Assembly (NCBI GenBank): GCA_028023455.1
Contig: JAQFVV010000233.1
Coordinates: 1 to 64,000 of the forward strand
Direction: 5' to 3'
DNA from: Epiperipatus broadwayi
Lineage: Eukaryota > Onychophora > Udeonychophora > Euonychophora > Peripatidae
DNA: 64,000 nucleotides
Position numbers and translations under genes: made by a program. Shown piece by piece: positions 36,600 to 49,312 of this stretch; position 1 is the stretch's first letter, and each line of letters begins with the position of its first letter. The notes beneath the pieces were generated by a model. That model saw only the letters and a list, made by a program, of their open reading frames with translations. It did not search any database and was not told the DNA's origin.

Positions 36600-36886
36600 A
36601 TAGTTGCTACACAAAGTAAATTCACCCCATGAAAAGAGCCAAAGACAATATTATCCCTGCATTTGAATACTGAGGTGTACTGGAATCTGAAGGAGGAGTG
36701 AGGTATGGATGAACTGGCCTAAATTATATCTATATTTAATGAGTAAACTTTGAAATAATCCATTGAAGGTGGATATGATCATTGGTTAGTTATTTCATTG
36801 TGTCATTCACAGCATCCTAACTGAAGACCCTAGATCTGATTGTAGTCAGACACATTCCTCCTCTTCTGGTTAGCATTACAATATAT
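36600..36886 (-). repeat. Interspersed repeat, right inverted copy
   Basis: Reverse complement of the copy at 34312, ending at ATTACA next to an AT run. Differences of roughly 15-20 percent over the best 140 bp show that the two copies are not recent products of one event. Confidence 0.7.
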
Positions 36887-36941
36887 ATATATATATGAAA
36901 AACAAAAAACACAAGTTAAAAAACTTGCTAACACTTGTATT

Positions 36942-37186
36942 TATGATAACAGATGGCGTTCTACCAAAAACACTATCAAGCGTAGTTTTCTGTTTACATA
37001 AACGTCAGAGCGAGCATTCACTATCTCTAACTTTAATTCCACTTTCAGATCATTATTTCAAGCTATTTGCTATCATGATCTGAAAGTGGAATTAAAGTTA
37101 GAGATAGTGAATGCTCGCTCTGACGTTTATGTAAACAGAAAACTATGCTTGATGGTGTTTTTGGTAGAACACCATCTGTTATCATA
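36942..37186. mobile_element. Hairpin MITE with 110-bp inverted repeats
   Basis: Arms 36944-37053 and 37075-37184 are reverse complements without gaps, differing at only three positions (GGCGTTC/GGTGTTC, ACACTATC/ACACCATC, AAGCGTAG/AAGCATAG). The spacer is 21 bp. TA lies directly on both sides (36942-36943 and 37185-37186), as expected for Tc1/mariner-type insertion. It encodes nothing; any RNA through it would form a long near-perfect hairpin. Which transposase mobilised it is not evident. Confidence 0.85.
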
Positions 37187-38032
37187 TATATATATATCAA
37201 TCATCACAACCAATATCAAATGTCATAAATATGAATTTTCAGTAGAGCAAATTCAATACTATTAACTTAATGATAATATTATGCCAATTTGTTTTTATAA
37301 CTGTAAATAACTGGTTATTTTTAATACTATATTTTTAAAGATATAAATAATAAAAGCAAAAAAAATTAAATATCAGTGTATATGATATTATAAGATTGTA
37401 ATATCAATTAAGTACAAATAGTAAAAATATTTTCTAAGTCAATGCCAACAGCATAATAGTAAATAGGCTGCAAAGGAAAGAAGAATGGCTGTAACAAGTT
37501 TTTCATATTTAGGAATAGAGAACAGTTAAATTTCAATGGATAATTTTAATAGTTAAAATAACAACTGTGCTCAAAAAATGAATTATCAGTAATCTGTTCT
37601 GCAATTCAAGTAATTATTATAATTACAGCAATAGGAAACTTTAATATTAAAAATCACCTTAACTAAAATTTTTCAATAAAAATTTAAAAACTTTGGAAAT
37701 ACATGCAATTGCCTTCAGGTTTTAAAAAATATCTATTTAATTTTTTTTAAACATTAGCTATAGTTTTTTTTTTAATAAATAGAAATTCTTATTATTAATT
37801 TTAAAAAAAAAACTAATTTCCACCATAGAAAATTTGATTGAAGGAGAAAATGGATATTATTAGTAGATGGAGGCTGAAAAATGATTTAAATTTATAGATA
37901 ACTTTGTATTATTTATTTAAAATGTTATAATATTTAATAACTTTACAAGCTTTAGATTTACATTGTTTTTTATGTGCAATTTGAAATTATATGCAAGTAA
38001 TAAACATGGAAATTTTTTTCATATATATATAT
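37187..38032. other. AT-rich non-coding DNA
   Basis: Nothing recognised on either strand. Confidence 0.6.
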
Positions 38033-38355
38033 CAGATATGATTTTTCATGGACTTAAGATATAATAAACAAATTAAGGTTTGGAGGTTTATCCATGTAAA
38101 TTAGCTTCAAATGTGATTTAACAATTATGTTGCTAGGGAAGTCATTAATTGCCACTGATAGTCCCCAAACCTAAATCTATAATAAAAAAGTTATTAGTAA
38201 AAAATGATTTAGCCTTAGGGACTGACTATCAGTGGTGATTGATAATTTCCCTAGCCATATAACTTCTAAAACACATTTGAAGCTAATTTACATGAGAAAA
38301 AACCCACACTTTAATTTGTTTAGATTTTTTTAAATCCATAAAAAATTCAAATCTA
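38033..38355. mobile_element. Foldback/MITE element, about 320 bp
   Basis: Nearly the whole segment is an imperfect inverted repeat: arms about 38033-38180 and 38205-38355 share AACAAATTAA, GTAAATTAGCTTCAAATGTG, GCTAGGGAA and CCACTGATAGTC with their complements. The loop is about 25 bp. No coding content. Ends read AGATATGATTTTT and its counterpart. Confidence 0.75.
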
Positions 38356-38464
38356 ACTTATACAATTCCCTGGAGGAAATGAATTATTATTTACAGAATG
38401 TTTAAGAATGTTATGATTTTTTGAATTCTGGTAGTTATAAAAATAGCTTTCTGGATTTAAATCC

Positions 38465-38590
38465 TTATAACAACTTGAGTTACACCTATGATAAAAAAAG
38501 CTATTAGTGAAAAAGTAGTTTAATCTTGGGGGCTAATCGTAGCAATTGAGGGTTTTCCTGACAACATGACTATTAAAACATATTTGAATT
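38465..38590 (+). mobile_element. Half copy of the 38-kb foldback
   Basis: AAAGCTATTAGTGAAAAAGT and following bases to AAAACATATTTGAA align with the centre and right arm of the element at 38033-38355, in the same orientation and order. There is no left arm. Either a second, truncated insertion or a local duplication. Confidence 0.6.
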
Positions 38591-40180
38591 TAAAAATAAT
38601 ACTTACCTAAAACACCTTTAAATAATTCATTTTAAATTTATTATTATTATACATTCTAAATGTAAATACATTAATATTTATTTTTAATCTGCTACAAATT
38701 ATTTTTATATTTTTTAATCTTTTTCACAAATACATATTTAATTAAAATGCTACATATGTTAAAAATAGATTTTTGCACACATCACTGATGAAATTGTAAA
38801 AAAAAAAATATTGCTAAAGAATTAATCTTTTAGAAAGAATCATGTTTGAAAAAAACATTTAACAGTTAAGAATTTAATTACCATTAATGTGCTACGATCT
38901 CAGCAGCAATCAGTATATCAAGAGAGATAAAATAAAGAGTTCTCTTAGAGAAATTGTATTCTTCATAACTTTTTCTCTTCACATTGACAAAAAAAAAAAA
39001 TTTTTTTAAAGTTGTTTATGATTTTTTTTGTATGTAAAATTATTAAATATTGATTTCTAAATAATTGTTATGTTTATATCTAGATTTTGTTGAGAATATT
39101 TGAATTTTAGAAGAAAATTAACTTGTCAAAAATATATGTGGTGTCAAATATAAAGTAGATTTTGAAAATAACTTTATTTTTTTTTTATTTATTTTGTTTT
39201 TAAGATTAGTTTTATTTCCAATTATAGTTTTAAAACTTTTAATGAAATTTATCTCAAACTTAAAAATTTGGTGTAGAATAAGTTTTTTTTTTCATTAAAA
39301 ATAGAATTGAAAAAAAAAAAAGATATTTAAAAAAAGCAGTCTATAAATTTATTCAAAACAATATTCTTAAAAAATTAAGTAGGCAAAAAAATTTCTTCAA
39401 AAAAAAAATATTCATAAAGAAAAGTTTTCCTATTTATGATGATGAATGTTTGTCTTGTCAAATTATTAATACAAGAGTATAGAAATAATTTCAAAGATGC
39501 TAAAAAAATCATATCAGTGTGCAAATCACCAAAAACAGAGGCAAAAATTACATCCTTTTCTTTAGAGAATTAATAAAGTGATGGCAAAATGTATCTATGT
39601 TAATGATGATTATGCTGAAAACTAACTACTTTTTTAAGGTTTATCTCTCAGTAGTTTTACTTTTTATAACCATCTGTAACCTATTTATTAAAAATTATTT
39701 GTTAATTGTTAAAATAAATAATTAGACATAATAGATGTTTATTTTTCAAAATTTCTATAGTAAAAATATATTGTTTTTTAAAAGATATTTCAATTAGTAC
39801 ATACAAAAAGCTTATAGTAATTAAAATCGAAAATTATAAAGTGAAATACTGTATAACTTTTTCTTTAAATTATATGTGAGGTCTAATCAAAAAGTTATAA
39901 AATTTCACTTGGCCACAATACAAATAATAATCTGAAAAACATAGATAAACATGTACCAGCTATTCACAAATTTTTTCAAAAAACTAGCCTATAGCCAATC
40001 CAATTAGTTATCCAGTTATTGGTCAGTAATAGAACAGTAAGATGATGAAATAAATAAAAAATAAAATTGATGACTTCTTTTTTGTTTTTCCAATGCATGT
40101 TGGAGAAGTCTTTGTTCTACATCAAGCTAAAGCTGTTTTATCTTTAACACACACATGCATATATATATATTCCAACATTT

Positions 40181-40214
<34 letters not shown>

Positions 40215-40258
40215 TTAAATACATGCATATTGTCTATACTAATCTTAAAATAATTTTA
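38591..40258. other. AT-rich non-coding DNA
   Basis: No genes recognised. Ends with (AC)n and (AT)n runs at 40181-40215. Confidence 0.6.
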
Positions 40259-40866
40259 AGGAACTTAAATTCAGACTTTCAAGGTCCTCACAGCTATCCA
40301 ATCCATCTTATGCAACCGATACACATGATCACATACATGTAAAAAAGATAAATGATCTCCAATATATGTATTTCGGACTGAGCCAACCCTCATCAGTTGG
40401 TCCAGATCACCATCTTGTACACATATATAAAATCAGTGCTCAGTTTATATTAAGTTATCAAATCTTCAAATTTTAATGGACAAACTTCAATCTTCTCCAT
40501 TTTCCAACTCTTTGGACATCCATATCGTTGAAAAATCATCGATATACAATCATTGATCAGTTTATGTTAAGGTAGCAAATCTTCAAACTTTAATAGACAA
40601 GCATCATTGGCTGAAGAGTTGGACAGTGAAGAAGATTGAAGCTTGTCCATTAAAGTTTGAAGATTTGCTATCTTAATATAAACTGAGCACTAATTGTATA
40701 TAAGTGTGGGAGATGGTGATATGGACCAACTGATGAGTGCTAGTTTGGCATAAAATATATATATTGGAGATCATTTATCTCTTTCACGTGTATGTGGTCA
40801 TGTATATCAGTTGTATAAGATGGATTGGATAGCTGTGGGGAACTTAAAAGTCTGAGTTCAAGTCCA
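40259..40866. mobile_element. Foldback element built from inverted SINE-like copies
   Basis: Arms 40259-40515 and 40609-40866 are reverse complements with roughly 15 percent difference. Outward, each arm ends in a tRNA-like part (GTCTGAGTTCAAGTCC near 40850-40865, box B-like) after GATGGATTGGATAGCTGTGG. The 93-bp spacer contains a third, partial copy of the inner segment (40553-40606) in left-arm orientation. Related tRNA-like sequence is at 18885-18940 and 63256-63386. Unlike the palindrome at 1520-2205 the tRNA parts here face outward, there is a spacer, and I see no target duplication. Confidence 0.7.
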
Positions 40867-43600
40867 TTATATATATATTGTAAATATATGAAAATAAAAT
40901 TAAAAGTAAATATATAGATGGTAAAGTTATAGCAGAGTAATACTTTTAGATATTTTTAAAATTGGTCAGGTGATAGCAAAAAAAGTAAGAAAAAAATAAA
41001 TTGAAAAATGTCAGAGGTTAAAAGTTTTAAACAAAGAAATTACTACATTTGGATTTTTTTTAAAAAAAAAAACCGATTGTAAAATGATGTATTTAGAGTG
41101 ATGGGTTTTATATAAAGAAGCTTAGCATGAAAGACCAATTGAATATTTAAAATGAATAAAAAAATAAATTAAGATAGGGTATTAAAAAGACTAGATAAAA
41201 GAAAGAAAATTATTGAATAAAAGCTGACAAAAAAAAAACTGTATTAGACATATCGGTAGGGATAGAAGACTAAAGAAAAATAAATGAGAGATAATTAAAA
41301 AGTGGAAGGAAAAGAAAAAGAAGATAATGACAGATAATCATAGCAGAGAATCTAAAATAAAAAGAAAGAAGTGGAAAGAAGTAAATTATAAAAATGTTAT
41401 ATTGATATAAGTATTTTACATTTTTTCAACCATGTTTTAGATTAAATCTAAAGAGTTTGTTTAAACCCAAAGTCGATAATGAAATAAATAGATTAACAAT
41501 TATGTATCAAATTTATATAACCTACACAATCTTAGATTACAGTTTACATTAAAAAAGGATGTTTATTCATTTGTTTATACCTTTAACTTAAATAAATTTA
41601 CAATTAAATTACTAAAAAGCATCTTTAAAAAAAAAAAAAAAGAAAAATGTAACACTATCCTCTCCCCCCCACTACATTTCGACCAAATCAATTACTTCAA
41701 GTGATCCAGGTATTAATTAGTCCTCAAATATTCATTGCCAATTATATTAAAAACAAACAAACTATTTAAGATGCATAATTTGAAATAATGAGCTTATAAT
41801 CAACTAATTTTATTTATTAATCTAGCTATACTATTTTTTTAAAGATTTTTTTTTTTTTTAATTGAGGAAAACTAGAAAATCTTGCATTTAATTTTATTCT
41901 ATTGCATATATCTATATATAGATAATTACTTCTTTATCTAAAAGCAGGCGAAGTAAATAGTCAGTATGTATTAAAATCAAAGCAAGACATCCATGGTACT
42001 TCAAACTAAAAAATCAATCAGCATAATATTTGTAGGTATATTTATGTTTAACAAATTGGTTTACATAGTCATTGCAAAACCCATATTTAATTTTTTATTT
42101 TTTAATTTTCATTCTATCTTTGTCATAATTTCGTTAATAGTTTTTAAGTAGTTGCTAATAATAATGATATTATGGTATTGTAGTTTACTATTTTTTCTCT
42201 CTTTCTTAACACAAATTTATTCCAACACTTCAATATTTGGAACTACATTATAAACTTTAATAAGTCCTATATATTATTAAATTATATGAATAGTTATAAT
42301 GTACCTTTAAATATTATGATGCTAGAGAAATTAGTGTTAAAAAAGGAAGAGGGAGGAGGCAATAGCAAGCTATCACTGATGATGACAGAGGGTCTGTTAC
42401 CGCAATCTGTTTTTTTTTAGGGGGGGGGCATTTTGTGAGATTTCTCTTAATAGACAATTATGGACAATATATAATCAAATAATAAATAAAATGAAATTAT
42501 ATCGAGTTTCAGAGTAACCACACGACCCAAATTTAGATAATAAATCAGAAGTTAAAAAAGTTATATACATATATGCAATAGCTACACATAAATAAGTCAA
42601 TTAATAGACATTTTTAACCAACTATTTTAGAAATGAAATAAGTAAAAAAAAACCAAACCAAAAAACAAAACAACAACAATAAGAAAAAAAAAAACATTTT
42701 AATAATTAATTTTCTAAGCTCAATAGGTGATGATTCTTAACGTAAAATTTAAAATAGATTTTTTTAAATTTAAAGTATTAATTACGCATTAATAAATCTT
42801 CACTATCAGGAGAGCAAAATCTAAGAAAAAAACACATCTCAGTTTTAAATAAGTAATCACACTGCAATAAATCTAATATTTGCAGCGCTAATTTGGATAT
42901 AATGTACTAATCAAATTAAGGTTTGCCTTTGGGGAAATTAACATATTTCAAGAAAGTTTTACTTAGCCTTACACTGCACAGATAAATAAATAAATAGAAA
43001 CTAAATAGACAATCATCTTTCTATCCTCTTCTCTGCTAATAAATAGACTTGTAATTACACTTTTTAAAAAGAAAAGAAACAGTTTCAAATGAAAACGGAA
43101 TTAATAAGTCTTTAATGAAGTTATTTTTGACTGCTTTTTAAAAAAGAAAATTTTGAAGTAACTTAAGCGATGTAAGGGTATCTTGATAATTAAAAAAATG
43201 ATCAGTTCATAACTTATACAATAAACAAATAGAATATGATAGGTAAACAAGGGAATAGGGGGTGAGAAACACTCCTTAACCCTTTTATTACAGTATTTTT
43301 ATTTATTTTGAAAAATGCATCCATGCATTTAATGATGCACTTTTTAGATTATATTGGAAATACCCAAATAAGAATCTGGAGTCTATTATTCATAAAAAAA
43401 AAATCCACCGAATATTTTTACAAATTGACAGAATTATTTCTTTTTCTCTCATAATTTCCTATTGCTACGATTACATTTTTATATATTTTAAAGAATGATA
43501 ACTAAATACTTTCTAGAGTCACTACTATTAGTTTGTATTACAGTTTAGAGCAGTTACAAAGTGATGAAATTAAAAAGAAAACGTCTGGGGGGGGGGGGTT
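40867..43600. other. AT-rich non-coding DNA
   Basis: No genes. A C-rich run and CATTTCGACCAAATCAATTA near 41662-41700 may be part of an old repeat. G-runs near 42421 and 43587-43600. Confidence 0.5.
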
Positions 43601-43775
43601 GATTCAATAAATGGAAGTAATATGCTCAAGAAATGTGACGCCTCGTGTCTTTGCTGCACCATCGTTAGGCCAGCTTTGTTCATAGGACTAGCGGTGCTGA
43701 AATTTAGTTTGCCTAAAGGTACTTCTTACCCATGCAGTGGCCCTGCATATCAAACTTCAGAAACTTCCGCTCTTT
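43601..43775. other. GC-richer island, unidentified
   Basis: Clearly less AT-rich than its neighbours (for example GACGCCTCGTGTCTTTGCTG). No open frame of note and no recognised repeat family. Could be a SINE body or a small regulatory island; the sequence alone does not decide. Confidence 0.3.
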
Positions 43776-44995
43776 AATATATTTTTTTTTAATTTGAAAA
43801 TTTGGTCATAATTCAATTAAAATGGTAGAATGGAGACATGCTATCAAATTAAATCTAAGATCTTACTATAATAACTCTTCTGGTGAACGATTATCCATAT
43901 AGTTATTATGCTTACTATAATTAAGTGAATTTTTAATAGTAATACCATGCCTTTTTATGATTTATGACAATGATGCTGTACAATTAAAATTTAAATAATA
44001 TTAAATAACAATACTTTGCATGTCATTAGGAGTGTACATGATTATGAATACATGTATAAGATAAGTACACAAACCACAAATATGCATATATATATATATA
44101 TGATTAATGTCTTTTGTATATGCATATTTAGAAAGAAATGAACAGAAAAAGGGAAGCATCTGTAATAAATTTGTTAATTTGGTCTGTAATACTATTTGAT
44201 TAAAAATAACATGCACTCTATATGATGAAGATTCAAATTATTTGAAAAATATTAGTTGATGACACTGATCTCTCATGCATTGTTCAAGTTGACCTCTAAT
44301 GATACTTAAATCAGATGATAAGAGAGAACATATCACCTTCCTTAAAACAATATTTGATTATATGGGTTTTAATTGTAGTAAATGTTGTTCTTCAAAATGC
44401 TAAATAATCTGCAGCTCCTGATGGGTCATGTTGAATAATGAATAAACCATAATAATCTGTGGAAAAGATATGTCATTGGGATATTCTCAGTAAAAGTTGT
44501 AATTAAAGACCATCTATCCAGATAAATTGGAATCAACAAAATAAAAACCAAAATAATTACTAAAATTTTTTTAATGATTGTGAGTTATAAATGCTTCAAG
44601 TGTTTGAAAAAATATAAACCATATTAATCTACTGCCAATTCTTATGATGCTTCACAGGGATTAATACAGTGATAAAATGGCAAACTCAGTAAATAACAGT
44701 CCTTGTATAACAACTAAAATATCACTTCCAGTGTTTAAATGTCATCTGGTCTCTTGACTGATGAACCATTTTATTTAGTTCTTATAAACAATACTCATTT
44801 CAGAATCTTATGGTTCTGAAACATTATCTTGATCATCTAGTTTAGCTACAAATTTTTATAATACATGTCAGTTCCTCTCAATATGCACTGATTTGCAATT
44901 GTAATTAGTTTTTCCAATTTCCTTCTTCCTCCAGCAATACAAATAGTTTTAACAGAATTTTAAAATAAAACTGATTCATTCATAAAAGCAGCTCA
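43776..44995. other. AT-rich DNA, possible LINE traces
   Basis: Mostly featureless. Around 44385-44425 a plus-strand frame reads VVNVVLQNAK, stop, SAAPDGS, recalling the LINE RT entry motif, and near 44805-44825 another frame reads SYGSETLS, recalling the LINE thumb. The matches are too short to call an element. Confidence 0.3.
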
Positions 44996-45080
44996 GTATG
45001 GTTTAGTATAGTGGTAAAGTAATCGATTCTGAAGCTCAAGGACCACAAATTGTGGTACCAGTTGTCACTTCTGATCTTGA
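44996..45080 (+). mobile_element. Possible tRNA-SINE head
   Basis: GGTTTAGTATAGTGGTAAAG resembles a tRNA box A region, and TTGTGGTACCAG about 50 bp later could be a mutated box B. Without a relative in the window it stays tentative. Confidence 0.35.
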
Positions 45081-48000
45081 ACTTCTTATAAACTCCTGAG
45101 TGTCAAACCTTTGGATTACTTTTTTAATTTCTTAACCAGATAATATGGTGTCACATTTCTAATTGAAGTAACATATTAATTGACTTAACAATGGTTTGCC
45201 TTTTTTAAAATTCTGACAACACTAACATTCAAATCTTTTTCATAGAAAATTTCAACATTTTTACTTGTTAATAACTTTGTGAAGTTCTAGCTTTAAAAAA
45301 ATGTTACAATGTATTTCATTTCTTTGCTACAGAATGTTGAAAATGTACTGATAATATACCAGACTTTTCAAAGCCTATGACAATCCTCTACTTTATAAAA
45401 ACTATATCTCACAGATTATATAACATTTTCATATATGCACATAATGTAACACTATCATCATTATATTATTTTTATTATAGTAGTAAATGATGATGATAAC
45501 AATAATAATATCAGTAGTAGTTGCTGATGATGCTTTTATTCAGTTAAAATATAAGGTAATTCATCACAGGTAAATAATTTTAAATTGTTACTTTATTTAA
45601 TTTATTGTATGAAAATGAGATTTAGATATCTTATTAATGCAATATAAAGATAGTAGAAAAGTTTCATTTAAAGATGTGCCATAAAATTTTAAAATAGTTC
45701 TTCAATTTTCTGGATGTAAAAAAGCACTAAGATTAAATTGGATATTGAAATAAGTAATATAGGATTTCTTTAAAAGGTGTTTTATGATAAATGTGAATAT
45801 GGTTTTCATAAAATAAGTAGATTCATTTTCATTAAAAGGATTATCTCAAAGACATTCTAAAGATATGCAATAATAGTTGTTTTCCAAAGAAAGATGTGGC
45901 AAAGCTATATTGTTGAATTATTTCAGAGATAAGTTTGTTGTAGAAAAAGTTAAAAGACAGTACACAAAATAGCAGATAAATAGAAAAATGATCCAGCATG
46001 TTCTGCACATGAATGTATTTGTTGTTTCACAGATTGATTAGTATAATCATGAAAAACCTGTCTTTAGTATAGTATTATTTTTTTGTTTGTTTTCTCTTGA
46101 AGTTAAAATAGCCATACTCATTGAATGACTGTTCCTGATAAAATTACACTTTGGACTGCTAGATTACTCATATAAATTAGAGTTGTTATTTGAAATGATT
46201 AAACTTTTTTGAAGGTTTATGTTCAAAACAATACTTCTAGATGAGAATTAAAATCATGTTAATTCACTAATATTTTATCATTAATATTTATATATAAATT
46301 AATCATATTATTCTTTCTCTTATTTTCTTTCCATTTTCTTCTAATTTACTGTTTTCAGTAATTTAAGTTGGTATAGAATCTAATCACTGCCTCTTATCCC
46401 ATTGATCAACTCTCTACACTATGAAAATGGCATTGTGTTTCCATGCAGCATTTATTTTCGTTATTTTTTTTGTTCTTCTGGAGACAAATAGTCATACTAG
46501 TTTAAAAGAAGCTGCTGATATATACACTATGTATAATTTATATACGTTTTTTAAAAAAAAAAAAGAAAATAATTCTATTTACAATCGTTTTTAAAAATAA
46601 ACTGTTTAAAATTCAAATACAATTATTTTACTGAATTACTTAGATGTATGTATTTATTTATTTTCTTCTGAAGTATAATGCTAAAAATTGTGAAATAGTA
46701 CTTATTATATACAAGCACCCACACAATCACACAATCAGATACCTCTACGTTTATATTCAATAAAAATAAATAAACAAAGTGCAACTTGACTACAAACAAC
46801 TTTTTGCTAACACTATCTTATTTCCTTTCTTTTATCTATCTTTTATAAAAGAAGACTTTAGTTTTTAATTCTACTTCTTACTTTGTCAAATAAAAAGAAT
46901 TAAAAGGAAATCAATAGTACATCATGCAGAAGTACATATACATATAATTGCAATAATATTCAGTAAATAAATAATTATGACTATAGAAAATGTAGAAATA
47001 GTTCATGTATAGTCTAACTTAATATATCTCACAGTTAAAATGAATATGAAGTTATACACAAGAATAATTCTCTTTTTTCTATTCTATGCCACCAATGTAA
47101 ACATGTGTAATTAATAATTGCAACTGACATGATGTCAAATCTATATAAATATAAAAGCATGTAGGCTTGAATTCAAATCTTGGAGTTTTTGAATTTCTGA
47201 CTATTAGCTTGATAATAAAATTGGAGTCCAAAATGTCTTCCAGATACATAACTACATTGATTCTGGCTTTGAATTCCAAGCTGTTCTTATTTATAAAACT
47301 GAAAAAAAAAATCAAATGATGTTTTGGCATTTAAATTATAAAACTTTATAATTACAAAAGAAAAAACAAATATACAAATAGTCATTTTTAAAAACAAAAA
47401 GTATGAAATAAAATGTGTTCAATTTAAAATCAAAAGAAATATAAAAATTTGAATTAAGCAGTAGTTTAAATTATCATTAATTATAATAATTTCCAAACGT
47501 CATTTTATCTTTATTTAGCAAACTGTCATTAATTTTTGCTATATTATAATTATTTCATAATATCCCCCTCAAAAAAATCAATCGTTACTTATCATCTAAC
47601 GTCACATAAAAAATCATTGCATGAAAGTTTTAATAATATTTGTAAGATAACTTTAAAAGTAAATAAATAAATACTGAAGTTTAATTAATTTTTCTATCAC
47701 TGAGAGTATTTCTAACCTGTCATTATTTGTTTTGATGAAATCTGATTCTTTCTCCTATTGCTTTATTATACTAATCATGTCTAAAACAAAAGTATCAAAA
47801 ATGCTAAATACAGATAACACTACATCAAAACAAAACTCACAAAAAAAGTTGTTAATGCAATTTAAATGAATGAAAAAAAAATAACGATTTAAAATTTTTA
47901 CAATGATTTTAGTCTGGAAAATCAAAAATATAGGTAAAAAATAGAATTATAGATTACATAAAACCTGATTAAATACGAACAAATATAATTAAATGTTTTT

Positions 48001-49018
48001 CCTAGACTTTCCAAAAAAAAAAAAAATCTTAAAAATATTTTGCTTCAAAAATATAAATAAATATATAGATTTATATAAATTTCTACATCACAGCATTTGA
48101 ATTACCCAAAATGTTTAATTGTATATATTGGCAATATTTTAGATTTTGAATTAAACAATATTTCAAGCATTTCATTTTTAAATATATTATATTAATTTTT
48201 CTGAAAATTACAATATTATTAATAGCAAAAAAATATTTTCCTAATTCAGTTTATTGAACAAAAACACGGAATTATAAAAACAGTTAATAAAAGATTGATA
48301 AACATAAACACACACACACACACCTCTATGTATGTATGTATGATAAAAATCTTTAAATAGCCTATTACAGGGCAGAGACTTCAACAGTACTCCAAAGTAG
48401 AATAGTGAAAAAGTTTTATTTATTAGACCTAGTTAAGTAGTGAGAGTAAGATCTAAAGGTTTTTCTCTCTTGTTTATGTTGTAAGAACAGGAGACATCTT
48501 TACTGCATAATAATTAGATAGTTAACTAAAACTGTTATAAGCCAGAAACTTGGAAATAAAATCCCAATCTGCTTGCATTTTCCAAATTATTGGTATATTA
48601 AATGGATATTATAAGTAAAGTTAATAATATTATCAAATGTTCTTTCTGAACTAAAAATAATTTCAACAAAATTATTCTAAATTCCAAGCACAATATATAT
48701 ACATTTATATTAATCATACACATATTTCCTCTTACTACAATCAATATTATGCTTATGCAATGCTACAAAAAACTAAATACATAACACATCTAAAATTAAA
48801 AACACATGCAAAATATCCAGAAGAGCTAAAATGTGTTTCTTCTTCTAGTGTACAGCTACCATGCACAAAGGTTTCTGGCCTCTTTATATCTTCTTAGAAT
48901 AATAATCAAGTTCAAACTTTTATATTATCAAACTATTTTCTTTTTGAACATTCTCTGAACTATTTGTGATTAATCATACAAACATAACTATAACTATTAT
49001 AAACTTATTCAAAACTGT
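45081..49018. other. AT-rich non-coding DNA
   Basis: No genes or elements recognised. Short (CA)n and (TATG)n runs at 48306-48342. Confidence 0.55.
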
Positions 49019-49031
49019 TATGATTATATAT
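49019..49031. repeat. Target site duplication of RTE element, 3' side
   Basis: TATGATTATATAT is repeated exactly at 52227-52239, bounding the element at 49032-52226. A perfect 13-bp duplication supports a fairly recent insertion. Confidence 0.9.
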
Positions 49032-49042
49032 CATCATCATCA

Positions 49043-49312
49043 TCACCAACCATTATCAATCCACTGCAGAATGAAGGTCTCTCCATGTTTAATCCATCTT
49101 CTCTGATGTTTAGCTTCTCTTCTCCACAACACCCCTGCACATTTTCTTATTTCATCAATCCATCTCACATGTGGTCTCTTTCTGGGTCTATTACAATCTC
49201 TTGGAATCCAGTTTAAAATTTCAATTGTCCATCTATTATCATCTCTTCTAGCAATATGTCCAGCCCAACTCCATTTCAATCTTTTAATTTTTTTCAATAA
49301 GGTCAATAACAC
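49043..49312 (-). pseudogene. RTE polyprotein C-terminus, shifted frame
   Basis: Continues the RT frame after a one-base frameshift in an A-run near 49300: LLKKIKRLKWSWAGHIARRD, then PRKRPHVRWIDEIRKCAG and ETFILQWIDNGW before the stop. The relative at 29520-29560 has one base fewer in that A-run and reads straight through, so the shift arose in this copy. The Arg-rich W-x-D-x-I/V segment is the usual LINE end of this type. Confidence 0.85.

Noticed and set aside
36895-37083. 62-codon frame across the hairpin MITE
   Set aside because: It spans one arm and the loop of a non-coding inverted repeat; no family resemblance.
41655-41715. CTTGAAG...GGTCGAAATG-like segment (minus strand) as a relative of the SINE body
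   Set aside because: Only a loose motif is shared; no alignable flanks.
44380-45000. LINE remnant on the plus strand
   Set aside because: Only two short motif-like readings (SAAPDGS, SYGSETLS) in different frames; not enough for a call.
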